The notes beneath the pieces were generated by a model that was given only the letters and a program-made list of their open reading frames with translations, was not told the origin of the DNA and did no database searches. Made by a program: the position numbers and the translations under genes. From contig JAOTOL010001246.1 in the NCBI GenBank assembly GCA_034440575.1, positions 356,001-420,000 on the forward strand: 64,000 bases of DNA, given 5' to 3'. Positions 23,878 to 33,490 of the stretch are shown in pieces (positions within the stretch are counted from its first letter, which is position 1; every line of letters begins with the position of its first letter). The stretch is from Imbricaverruca yamaguchii (taxonomy: Eukaryota > Arthropoda > Thecostraca > Neoverrucidae).

Positions 23878-23965
23878 GTGCCCGGGCACCACGCAGGTGC
23901 CCGGGCACCCACACATCTGCTCTGGTGCGCTCCCGGCGGCCGAATCCAGGCGCGGTAGGCGCCCG
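23878..23965. other. GC-rich hairpins in the LINE 3' UTR
   Basis: GTGCCCGGGCACC at 23879 is itself palindromic and recurs at 23896 as GGTGCCCGGGCACC. A second palindrome pairs GCGCTCCCGG (23928) with CCGGGAGCGC (23963). Together they predict two stable stem-loops on the RNA near the element's 3' end, where RLE-type LINEs usually carry the structure recognised by their own RT. Confidence 0.6.
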
Positions 23966-24260
23966 GGAGCGCACCCCATCAACACATAAATTGGAAACAT
24001 AACAAACACATTTAAAAGCTGGCGCCGCACGACCACGGCCGCAACACCAGCATAAAAGCAACTTTTTTTAAGGGCATGTAAGATGCCGGGCCCTCTAATT
24101 TAACAATGACAAAACAATAACAAAAGCAATAAAACATAACAGCATAACACTACGAACAATAACATATAAATAAAAAGTGGGCCACGGCGGCCAAACGGGT
24201 AATAAAGACCGTGGCCCGAGAGACGGTCCGCCATAAAACAAACAGACACGTTAAAAACGT

Positions 24261-25440
24261 TTAAAAAACACACCTTACACGCCGCTGCCCGCAATACCGG
24301 CCCGGCGTGGGCACCACGCGCCCCAGCCCGGAGCGGCGCGCCAACACAACACAGTCGGCGCGCCACCCCGAGGCCCGACCGTCACGTGGCCGGGTAAAAG
24401 GCCGGGGCGGCAGCACCCAGCGCTGCTCCAAGCAGCGGCAGCCGCCGCCGCAACGCCCGAAGGGTAGGTGGGTCCTGGACAAGGACAAGGAACCCCCAGG
24501 GCGGACCCATCGAGATTCCCTCGCCCCCTCCACCCAGGGCCCCGCATGGTATGGCGTAACACCCTGCCTACCGCGGTCGTGACGTACGGCCGCGGGTTGC
24601 TGGTACTGGCGGCGCCCGGTGACGTGCTCGACATACACGTCACGGGACCACCTCAGGGTGTCACTCACCATCAGCTGACGCATAAGCTTCGCATAAAAGC
24701 GACAAACGCGCAGCTGTTTGAGCACGGCCTCATTCCCCCGGCACCAAGTGCCGAGGGAGCCCACGGCGAAGGCGTGGATCGAGGCCGTTTTGCCCTGCTG
24801 GTGGAGCTGCTCCACGAGGGGGGCATACTTCGCCAGCTTCCCGTCGGCAGCGGCACGCAGCGCGGCGGCTCGGTTCTCGAAGGCGATGGTACCATCGACC
24901 AACGAGACCTCGTTGCCACGCGTCACAACCAGGTCCGGCGGAGAACAGAGTCCACGCCCGGCACCCGTCGATTGACACGCAGCTCCGTGCCACCACGCCG
25001 CGGCACCGCTTTGGTGAGGCGGGGCAGCACTGCGTTGTGGCGCGACTGAAACGCAGCACTGTGCGGCCTACAGTGGTTGAGAACGTGAAGCAGCGTCTCT
25101 TTGGCGTAGCCACAGCGCCGGCAGCGCCGGTCCCGTGCGCCACGCTGGTAGCCGTTAAGAGGCACGAGGCCCAGCCTTGTCCGGTGCACGAACCGCCACT
25201 CGGTAAATCGTGTGAAACTCTCACTATACATATAGTGGGAGCTCATAGGCTAGCCGGCGACACAATCCATGACCTTGCCCTGGTGGGGCTTGGACAGGAG
25301 GTCAGCCAGCGCGCGTTGGCGGATCGCATCCCGGACAGTGGGGGCCTCCCTGCGTGGCTCGACAGCTGCGGTGTCCACGTGGAGCACTTGGCCGGGGACG
25401 GCAGCTTGCCACGCAATGGACACTTTGGAGGCCAGCGCCA
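24261..25440 (-). pseudogene. R2/NeSL-like ORF, zinc knuckle and PD-(D/E)XK endonuclease, frameshifted
   Basis: Reading on the minus strand from about 25440: a linker (RQRALADLLSKPHQGK), then MYSESFTRFTEWRFVHRTRLG and the zinc motif CRRCGYAKETLLHVLNHC (C-x2-C-x7-H-x4-C), which in R2, NeSL and related proteins precedes the restriction-like endonuclease. A stop near 25250 and a one-base frameshift near 24930 break the frame. After the shift comes PPDLVVTRGNEVSLVDGTIAFENR-like sequence: the PD and the following VDGT supply the acidic residues of the nuclease core. The final ~100 codons (24261-24600) read through low-complexity sequence and are probably 3' UTR. Not functional. The clade (R2, NeSL, Utopia) cannot be settled without the RT domain. 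Confidence 0.75.
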
Positions 25441-25456
25441 CAGTGACGGCACGAGT

Positions 25457-25657
25457 ACCAAACTTAAGAGCATGTTCAATACCCCAGGAACACAAATAAT
25501 ACTCCTCAGCCTCATATTCCCACATCAACACTCAGAAACACCGCATCCCAAACCACAACACTCTCATGTCTTCACTGCGCCACAACTGAATCTTAGTCAA
25601 ATTATAAAACGTATTTGGAATGTTTACGTGACGTCACCATATATACCAAAATCCTGG
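25457..25657 (+). repeat. Long direct repeat, right copy (no SINE)
   Basis: Begins ACCAAACTTAAGAGCATG and ends ATCCTGG, 201 bp. It differs from the left copy (23412-23812) at about ten scattered positions and lacks the SINE, giving both the SINE empty site and the second arm of the putative long target duplication. Confidence 0.78.
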
Positions 25658-26477
25658 GGGATTATGCTAAACATCTAGCACATTTCTGCTTACGTCACTT
25701 AAGCTGGAACTAGAAAACCTACTGGATTCCGTTGTGCCCTTTAGTCTTAGTACCCAGGGATGGGGAAACTAGTTTGTTTACATCTGAGAGCTTTGGCACA
25801 CCTGACACGCAGGTGACGAAACTAACCCGGTGCACGTCATTTAGCAGCTACTAACGCTCTGTAGGCAAAAAGGCCGGACGGGGGAGCGAGTGTGTGTCGG
25901 AGCATAGAGTTCATTTGCGCTGCCTTTAAAGCGAGTGGGCTTTGCAGGCAAGTTCAAGGCAAGTGTACGTAACGTACGTATGTGACGTTAAGGTGCTGAA
26001 GGCGAGGGGTGAGCGGGGAACAGTCAACCAGGAATTCAGATGGTTTTGATAATGGTTAGTTAACTTTGTTCCTCCGCAATTTTTTTACTTTGGTGTGACG
26101 GGGGGTGAAAACAAAATTGATTTTGGCATGGCGCCGGCCTTACTCTACTCTTGTCAAAGAGCATCAAAGTATCTTGGCAATGCGGGCAAGAGGGAAATTG
26201 CCCACGTTGCTTCCCACGCCGTTTGTCACGTGTTAGTAGCAATTAGTAGGATGCGTTCTATTAAGGGAGGGGTTAGGAAACCGTTTTACAATATGTTAAT
26301 TTCAAGCAAGTCGGCTCATCTGCGTTCGAAGGCGCCGTCAGGCGCCGGCCTTCCTCGCCGTAACCCACCGACTCTTAGTTACAGGCTTCTGCATTGAATA
26401 AGCATGCACTTGTGAGCGTTTTCGTGATCCAGGCCCGTGCGAGTGACTCAGAGGGATCCGCCTAGTGCCATCGAGGC
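25658..26477. other. No gene recognised; palindromic TACGTAACGTACGTA motif
   Basis: GC content rises after 25800. The short palindromic run around 25965-25990 (TACGTAACGTACGTATGTGACGT) is the only distinctive motif. The frame 26095-26397 has no recognisable domain. Confidence 0.3.
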
Positions 26478-26585
26478 GTTGCGACTGCAGTCACGGATCC
26501 GAGTGGAGGGTGTCGGGTGGCCCGCTCACCTGTTGCGACTGCAGTCACGGATCCGAGTGGAGGGTGTCGGGTGGCCCGCTCACCT
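26478..26585. repeat. 54-bp tandem duplication
   Basis: The unit beginning GTTGCGACTGCAGTCACGG and ending near GGCCCGCTCACCT is present twice, at 26478-26531 and 26532-26585, with no difference that I can see. The identity indicates a recent duplication. Confidence 0.92.
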
Positions 26586-27337
26586 GCTGCCGTGCCGCGG
26601 TTTACACGGTGCCGAGTCACCTTTCACTGTCTCCAGTCGTGTGTGGCCCTCCTACACAACTCTCCATTTCTGCGACCTCCCACCACTCACCGTGACTTGT
26701 TCCGGCTGCTCGTGTTGCTGGTCGTAGTGCAGGCCGTGGTGCGGATCGCCAAGCCTGTCGATCGCTTGCGCCGGTGCCGGGCTTAGGGTCGCAGGGACGC
26801 GCGTGACCTTGTCCGAGGTCAACCGTACAGACCGGTCGCGGTTCCATCTGCCCCTGCCAGCCAACCAGCGGCCGCCGCGGCCAACCCCACCCACCGAACC
26901 CGGGGGAGGGAAGGGGCACCCGAGGCCCACTGCCGGGGGAACAGAGGTCAGCGCTGGGTCGAAGGTCAGCAGACAGGAGTAACATGAGGCCTTCCCGCTG
27001 GCCTTATTGGCCATATGAATACACAGAGTTTCAAGCAGAAGATACTCGAGCTCTTCCACCAACTTTTATTAGTACTGACTGTAGTGTGCTTTTATCTACG
27101 ACTGTGACTGAGAAGTGGCAATATTGTATTCAGGTATTTGTTCCCATCGCTGACGCTCATGGTCCCTTTCTGTTGACGCGCCTGCGCAACCCTGGCGCCC
27201 CTGTAGTGACAGACGGCACCCGTGGCCTGATGCAGCGCCACTGGCAGGCTCCAGCGCAGCACGGTCAGGGCTCCGACTCCTATAGGGGTTAAACCGAACC
27301 GTGTGCTCGGCGAATGATAATTCCAGTAGACAATCTC
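26586..27337. other. GC-rich unassigned segment
   Basis: CpG-containing and GC-rich from 26586 to about 27000 and again 27150-27290. Open frames on both strands (26652-27062 minus, 26984-27292 plus) overlap and show no family motif. It could be a decayed element or part of a CpG-rich promoter, but I have no positive evidence. Confidence 0.3.
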
Positions 27338-27682
27338 CTGAAAAATATCCGCCTAACCATTCAATCAAAAGCAGGACAAAGTAAGAGATGATCACCAAAA
27401 CTAAAGCTGCTGTGAGTGGAAAATAGCACAATAAAACTGTATGTTCAAAGAGTTGATGAAAACTATTTATTCCTTTCAACTAAGTAAATGGTCAAATCCG
27501 GTATACCATCTGAAAAATATCCACATAGTCATTCAATTAAAAGCAAGCCATGACAAGAGATGACCAAAAAAACCAAAGCTGCAGTGGGTGGAAAAGGTTG
27601 ATCATGGCATGGTATAACTATAAGTTGAAATAATCATTTAACTACTATCTGACCCATTCAACTAAGTAGATGATCTGCTCCA
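27338..27682. repeat. ~172-bp tandem duplication, diverged
   Basis: CTGAAAAATATCC starts at 27338 and at 27510. Both units then carry ATTCAATyAAAAGCA, AAGAGATGA, CCAAA..AAAGCTGC and, near the end, TTCAACTAAGTA(A/G)ATG. The units differ at many positions, so the duplication is old. Confidence 0.8.
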
Positions 27683-28204
27683 TAAATTTATGTTCCATAA
27701 ATTTAATCGTGTAATGCAATTATTAAATACCCAATTGTTATACAACGCTGCTTGATTGTTACTTTGGTTGTATGCAGTGTTTGGCGTTTTACATTAGCAC
27801 ACATCAAATTATGAATTTAGCATCTAAATAAACTTAATCATTAGTGTCCTCTTGGAAAATCATTATCAGATGGCAGTAGATAGTTCACCTATGATGCCTA
27901 CGTTTAAATTTAGAGCACTGATGCCTATTATTGTTCCATCAATCGTCCAGACATTAAGCCAGAGGTTTCATCGACAATTAGTTGTGAACATGGTAATTCA
28001 AGGTACCTAATCATGAATAACTTTTAGGTGATATTTCATAATTGACGGTACAGGTTATATCAAATTTGGAATTCATAGGCACAAGAATCCTTGTTGTGTA
28101 CGCATCACCGATCACAACAGATGGCGAGGGTTACAGGCATGCACATGTGCTCCCAAAGCACACAGTACAGGCTCAATGGTCCTGGGTCCTGCTTTATTTA
28201 TTTT
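27683..28204. other. AT-rich, no gene recognised
   Basis: Unique-looking AT-rich DNA up to a degenerate AT microsatellite. Confidence 0.3.
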
Positions 28205-28227
28205 TATGATGTGCTTAAAAATTAAAG

Positions 28228-28265
28228 TACATATATAAATATATATATATATATATATACATACA

Positions 28266-28297
<32 letters not shown>

Positions 28298-28345
28298 CAT
28301 ATGTATATATATATTATATATATATATATACACATATATATACAG
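28228..28345. repeat. Imperfect (AT)n / ATAC microsatellite
   Basis: AT dinucleotides interrupted by ATAC and ATGT steps for about 115 bases. Frames through it are artefacts. Confidence 0.95.
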
Positions 28346-28639
28346 CATTTCATAGACCGCAGAATATATTGGACGGAATCGGTTTTTTATTGGGCGTCTG
28401 ACCGGGAAAGATTAGCTTATATACTCACGAATGGCTTTGTGAAGCCAGGCATGTTAAGTGATGATTATTTTCATGCCTTCAATCTGAACTGCGGAAATCT
28501 GACAATAGAGAAATCATCATTGAGCGAAGCTTATTTTTTCATTCCATTGTGATTCAATAACCATGAAGAAAGATATTTAGACATAAAGACATAAAGACAT
28601 AAAGATAGTGCAACTCTGAGCCACAAGGGCCATTCTTGG

Positions 28640-30600
28640 TTGCACTCTGTACACTGAACCAGTTGCCCACCAAATCTGCCAATCAGCCCTCCCTGTAATA
28701 CTGAAAGCAAGCCCTCTATTCTTATAATGATTGTCTATGCTATTTTTAAAGATGTTCAATGTTCTGCTACTGACGATGTTTTCTGGCAGCTGGTTCCAGT
28801 GTTCCACTACCCTGTTGGTTAGAAAGTTTGCCTTAACCTTGTTCTGTGTGGTTAATTTTAATTTTGAATTTATGACCTCTAATTGCATCATTTCTGTTAA
28901 ATTCAAACATTTCCCAAGGTATCCCTCTCCAGACCATTGACAAATTTAAAGACCTCGATGAGATCTCCTCTCGCCTTCTATATCTAAGTGAAAACATATT
29001 ATTTTTATCTTTCCTCATATGCCGGTTGCTTATGCCATTGATTTTTGTAGCCCTTTTGTACTCTCTCTAAAGCCAACAATCTTTTTTAGCTGGAGACCAA
29101 GCTTGGATGCAGTATTCCAAATGTGGCCTGACGTATGCACAGTAAGCCTCCTGATCACTCCTCACTTCTGTATGATACATTCCTATTTATTGCCTGAGCA
29201 TTCTCAGTGCCTTCTTCCTGGCTTCCTTGGTCTGTTCTGATGCCCCAATTTTGTGTTTAGAATAACACCTAAATCCTTCTCCTGTTGAGTCACTGATAGC
29301 GCTTGGCCACCCATCAAGTATGGAGCCTTCATATGCTGCTTACCTACATGCATGATTTTGACTTATCAAGTTAATTTATTTGCCATTCTTCGGACCACTT
29401 CACAGTTCGTCTAAGTCTTTTGCAGCGAGATATGCTCATCCTGACCTGTTATTGCCCTAAAGACCTTCAATCATCTGAAATTTCAAAACTTTACTGCTTA
29501 GGCCACTTTCAATGTTATTTACAAATATAATGAACAGTATGGCCCTAGTACTGACCCTGGGGGCCCACTAAGAACATTTTGCCATGTGACTTTGTACCAT
29601 TTAGCATCACTCTTTGTGTTATCTGAAAGCCACAACTCTATCCATTTTAAGATGCTCCTGCAATACCATGGGACTGAAGCTGTATCATTAACCGTTTATG
29701 GGGTACCTTGTAAGGCCTTACTAAAGTCAGATATGCTACATCAACCTGATTTCCTGATCAATTGTTCTGTGGCGAAGTTCAAAAGTCCAGAGGTTTGTGG
29801 ACACGATGTTTTCTAAATCCATGTTGAGTATCTTGAATCAATCTGCTACCTTCCGATAACTAACTATTCTATCCTTGATAATTGATTCGAGTACCTTGCA
29901 GACTAGGGATGTGAGACTTATTGGCCTATAGTTTTCAACTTTCCCTCTTTCTCCTTTCTTGAAAATAGGAACTACATTTGCCCTTTTCCAATCGGTTGGA
30001 ATTTCATTATGTGAAACTGATCTACAAAATATTATACTAAGTGGAAATGCCAGTTCTTTTCAGTTTCCCGCAACACCCTAGCATAAATATCATCAGGTCC
30101 TGCTGCCTTATTTGGCTTTATTTTCCTGATATGATTGTAACAAATCACTACCATGAAATCAACATCATTTGTCAGATCCCATGTATCTGAACTATGGTGT
30201 ACGGTCGGCAGATTGGTCATATCTTCCAATGTAAACACTGATTTGAACTGCTTGCTCAGCTCCTCAACCATCTCACTATCCTCACCCAATGTAGTCCGTT
30301 TACTTCCAGTGGACCAATTGTGTTAGAAACTTTACTCAGCTTGTAGAAACTAAAGAACTTTTTACTGTCCCCATTACAGTTTCTAGTAAATCCAGTCCTT
30401 TGTCGCTTTGCTGCTCTGGTTTTTGCTTCACATTGTCTCTAGCTTTTCGATATGCCTTTAGATTAATGACATTTGAGGCTTCTTTAAAAACTCTAAATGC
30501 AGTTTTCTTAGCCTAATTGCTTTTATCACGTTGGTGTAAGCCATGCTGGCTTTCCTACCCTTCTTTGCGTCTTTGCTTTTGGGGGACATGTCTAATCTGA
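28640..30600 (-). pseudogene. CR1-like LINE ORF2, reverse transcriptase part (decayed)
   Basis: Fragments in different frames: SEMVEELSKQFKSVFTLEDMTNLP and IRKIKPNKAAGPDDIYARVLRETEK (30289-30032), then a region at 29950-28920 matching copy 13390-14500 by nucleotide sequence but with frames lost, and finally FLTNRVVEHWNQLPENIVSS (about 28830). The nucleotide matches to the plus-strand copies at 809-1762 and 13073-14670 prove identity. Nonsense and frameshift changes are spread throughout. Confidence 0.82.
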
Positions 30601-30699
30601 GTTTCCTTTAAGTAAGATTTGAACTTTTCCCACATTTCACAGGCATTTAAATTGGAGAATTCTTCTTCCCATCTGATGGCACTTAAAGCCGCTCTCATG

Positions 30700-31480
30700 C
30701 CGTTAAAGTCTGCTTTGTTGAAATTTGGAACCTTTAAAATTATCCTTGATAGTTTCCCCTACATGTGCCTTGAATCTAACTATGTTATGGTCACTTTTTC
30801 CCAGAGTTTCGCCTACAGTCAAGTCTTGAACCAAGTCACTTAAATCCGAGAATACAAGGTCCAAGAATGAACCATGCCTGGTAGGTTCCGATACAAACTG
30901 GTGTAAGAACAGGTCCTCTTCAGGCATTTCCTGAACATTTTGCATGATGGGGAGCCAACACCAGCATTTTCATAACCTTTAGATTAAAGTCACCGAGAAT
31001 AAGGCACTTCCTCTTAAAGTTTCTACTGATTTCCTCACAAATCACCTTGTCAAGCTCCAGTTGCTGAGAATGTGGCAGGGTTCCTGATCGGTAGAAAGCT
31101 CCTATCCTAAGAGTATTGCTGTTGCCTTTTCCCACAGTGACATCAAGCCAAATGGACTCCACAGACACATTTTTATCCCCACCTGCTACTTTTTGAGAAC
31201 TGAATAAGCTATTCACATAGAGCATTACACCACCCCCTTTCATTGCTGGACCCCTATTGCACGAAAACATATTGTATCCCTGGATCTCATAGTCCTGTAA
31301 GTTATCTCCAAAATATCCTTCACTGACCCATGCCTCCGTAATGCAAACAAAATCCGGTTCCTCCTCAGCAACATAACACTTGAACTCATCAAATTTGGAA
31401 CGGATACTCTGAGCATTAAACATCATACACTTAACAAATGCTCCATAACCACCTTTGGCTTTTTCTATTGAGGAGTTCTT
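30700..31480 (-). pseudogene. CR1-like LINE ORF2, apurinic-like endonuclease part
   Basis: The best-preserved frame (31426-30920) contains FNAQSIRSKFDEF, DFVCITEAWVSEGYFGD, NRGPAMKGGGVMLYV, RIGAFYRSG and KCLILGDFNL, i.e. the Asn, Glu and D-x-N motifs of APE-type nucleases. The downstream frame 30945-30703 continues with LHQFVSEPTRHGSFLDLVF and SDHN. A frameshift near 30960 separates the two. The catalytic residues visible are intact, so only the frameshift and the RT damage inactivate it. Confidence 0.85.
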
Positions 31481-31829
31481 TTATCACTAGATGAACTATA
31501 ACTCTGTCCCCTTGAGTTGCTGCTGTCCCTATTTGCAGACTTTGAGGTTCTATTGCCTTGGCTGACACTATTGGAATATTCCTGAGTTGGCAATGCAATT
31601 TCATCCCTCCCACCCCATTTCCTAGTTTCCCTGAAGGACATGCTCATATACTTTGCCTAACACATGGACCCCCTTCTCAGAAAATGCAGGCCATCCTCTG
31701 ATAGAGGTCCCACGTTGCATAAAACCTGCTCCACTCGTCTACAAATGTAAACCTAGCTCCTGGCAGAGCTTTCCTACCCTGGTGTTGGCGCCAGTGCCCT
31801 AGAGCTCCACTCGGGAGGCTCTAGCCCTA

Positions 31830-32564
31830 GGCAAAATTCCTGTTACAAGCACTCTATTGGTCCCTTCAGGGTGGCCAGAAGGGCCCTGTACTCCCGCAGA
31901 AGCTCCTCGCTCCTAGTATGACCTATGTTATTTACCCCTACATGCACTATGACTGTGTTAAACTGGTGATCACTGGTGACCTGTGCCACCGCAGTTACCA
32001 GGTCCTTCACCTTGGCACCAGGCCTGGTGATGCACCTCCTGTCCCTCCTACCTTTACAAAATACCCGCTCTAAATGACGCACACGAGAGTCTCCTATGAC
32101 CAGCACTGACTCCTTACTACTGCTATCCTGGGGGCAGTCATCTAATGCCTGGAACATATTTGCTGTTACTATGCCTGCCCGCTGGGCCGGTCGGCTACAC
32201 TCCCCCGCTCCTACCACCTGCCACCTGCCACTCACGACCCTTTCCTTAGGTTCGCGTCTCCAAATCCTCCACCCCTGACCTCATGCCACTCCCTCCTGTG
32301 ACCTACCAGAACTACCCCTCCTCTGTTCACTATTAACACTATTAACACTCCCTCTTGAGAGATCCCAGCCACCTCCACAGTAGGGGAAACCTCAGCTACC
32401 TGGTGGCCTGCGACCACCTGGGCATATGATGTCCCTGCTACGGATTGACCCCTTGTTGCTTTATCTTGCCTACCCTGTGCAACAAGGGCAGCCTTGAGGT
32501 TGGAAACCTCTGCCTTAAGGGTCCTAATTTCTTCCTCTAGTGCCTGCATCCTGGTCGAAACCAT
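31830..32564 (-). pseudogene. CR1-like LINE ORF1: coiled coil plus SGNH esterase (frameshifted)
   Basis: The ATG at 32564 opens MVSTRMQALEEEIRTLKAEV, a heptad-patterned coiled-coil/leucine-zipper segment suited to oligomerisation. A frameshift near 32235 leads into a second frame with VLVIGDSRVRHLERVFC (SGNH block I, nucleophile Ser present) and VIVHVGVNNIGHTRSEELL (block III, G-x-N). The D-x-x-H block lies further downstream (about 31680-31660) in other frames. A coiled coil followed by an esterase is the domain order of CR1/L2 ORF1 proteins. The frameshift makes this copy inactive, but it is the most complete ORF1 in the window. Confidence 0.82.
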
Positions 32565-32620
32565 CCTAAACGCTGCAGCTTATGCCTAGATTTAGATTCA
32601 AATTAACTTGCTAAATTAAC

Positions 32621-33256
32621 TTGCTAAACAACCGACAAAAAGCTAACTATCATTCACTATAAATCGCTACCTCCTATACTGTGTTAAATATCTGGTGCCT
32701 CAGAAAGCAGAAACTATTAAACAATTGTTTGTTTTTTTTTTTTTTTTTTTTTTTTAAATAAATTAAATAAATAAACAAGATGTCTAATCTAATTGTCTTC
32801 CACACAAGTAGACAACTATATAAATATCCCTTTGATATCACTTATGGCTAGACAGAAAATGAACAGTCACACAGCACTTATGAATACCCCAACTTACTAC
32901 TAATTAAACTATCTTAAACTTCAACACCAAACACACTTGCTAAACAACCGACAAAAAGCTAACTATCATTCACTATAAGCGCTACCTCCTATACTGTCAG
33001 TTAAATATCTGAGTGCCTCAAGAAAAGCAGAAACTATTAAACAATTGTTTTTTTTTTTTTTTTTTTTTTTTATAAATAAATTAAATAACTAAACAAGATG
33101 TCTAATCTAATTGTCTTCCTCACAAGTAGACAACTATATAAATATCCCTTTGATATCACTTATGGCTAGACAGAAAATGAACAGTCACACAGCACTTATG
33201 AATACCCCCAACTTACTACTAATTAAACTATCTTAAACTTCAACACCAAACACACT
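32621..33256 (-). repeat. Two tandem ~316-bp units in the LINE 5' region
   Basis: Segments 32621-32936 and 32937-33256 are close direct copies: both start TTGCTAAACAACCGACAAAA, contain CACTATAA..CGCTACCTCCTATACTG, a long poly-T (32727-32756 and 33048-33071), CAAGATGTCTAATCTAATTG and TTTGATATCACTTATGGC, and end TTCAACACCAAACACAC. They sit directly upstream of ORF1. Tandem 5' monomers acting as promoter units are known from rodent L1; here this role is only inferred. Confidence 0.85.
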
Positions 33257-33377
33257 ATGCACACCAAAATAAATAAAGTATGTTAGGATAGTATGAATGT
33301 TGTCTAATGTACTTATCAAATCTACCTTGTAATATCTCCTACTACAGAAATCGAAGAGTCGAGAACACGCCGAAGCC

Positions 33378-33385
33378 AAGATGGC
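33378..33385 (-). promoter_or_regulatory. AAGATGGC (YY1/Pho-like) motif at the LINE 5' end
   Basis: AAGATGGCG on the plus strand reads CGCCATCTT on the LINE sense strand, matching the core GCCAT of YY1/Pleiohomeotic sites. It lies near the inferred 5' end in a short GC island within AT-rich DNA. In human L1 a YY1 site near +15 positions transcription starts. One short motif is weak evidence. Confidence 0.3.
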
Positions 33386-33490
33386 GTCCTGCGGCGTCGC
33401 TAGGTTAATATAGTATAGTTTGCGTGCTACGAAAATGCTTATAAGATAAAACCTAATGAATATAATAAGAGAAGTAATTGCTAGCACCTA

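Larger units (their letters stand above)
23813..25456 (-). mobile_element. GC-rich LINE remnant with restriction-like endonuclease (R2/NeSL-like)
   Basis: On the minus strand this 1.64-kb GC-rich segment encodes the C-terminal part of an RLE-type non-LTR retrotransposon followed by a structured 3' UTR. The RT palm is absent, so it is 5'-truncated. Its composition is much richer in G+C than the neighbours. It is flanked by a ~200-bp direct repeat. The 3' UTR (23813-24260) has two strong GC palindromes (see 23878-23965) and no poly-A tail. Confidence 0.78.
28577..33490 (-). mobile_element. CR1-like LINE, near full-length copy (minus strand)
   Basis: Same family as 11112-16197, reading right to left. 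Order on the minus strand: a 5' region with two tandem ~316-bp units (33256-32621), ORF1 (32564-31843), endonuclease (31480-30700), RT (30600-28680), 3' UTR and an octamer tail seen as GACATAAA repeats at 28578-28605. About 4.9 kb. It is the only copy here with the complete ORF1 and a 5' region, so it defines the family structure. The 5' limit at about 33490 is estimated; no target duplication was identified. ORF2 is broken in many places, so this copy is inactive and older than the one at 672-1876. Confidence 0.88.

Noticed and set aside
24275..25049. Plus-strand frames opposite the RLE-type LINE
   Set aside because: They are antisense shadows of the minus-strand endonuclease region in GC-rich DNA.
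26652..27292. Overlapping GC-rich frames on both strands as a gene
   Set aside because: No family motif on either strand; open frames are expected in GC-rich DNA.
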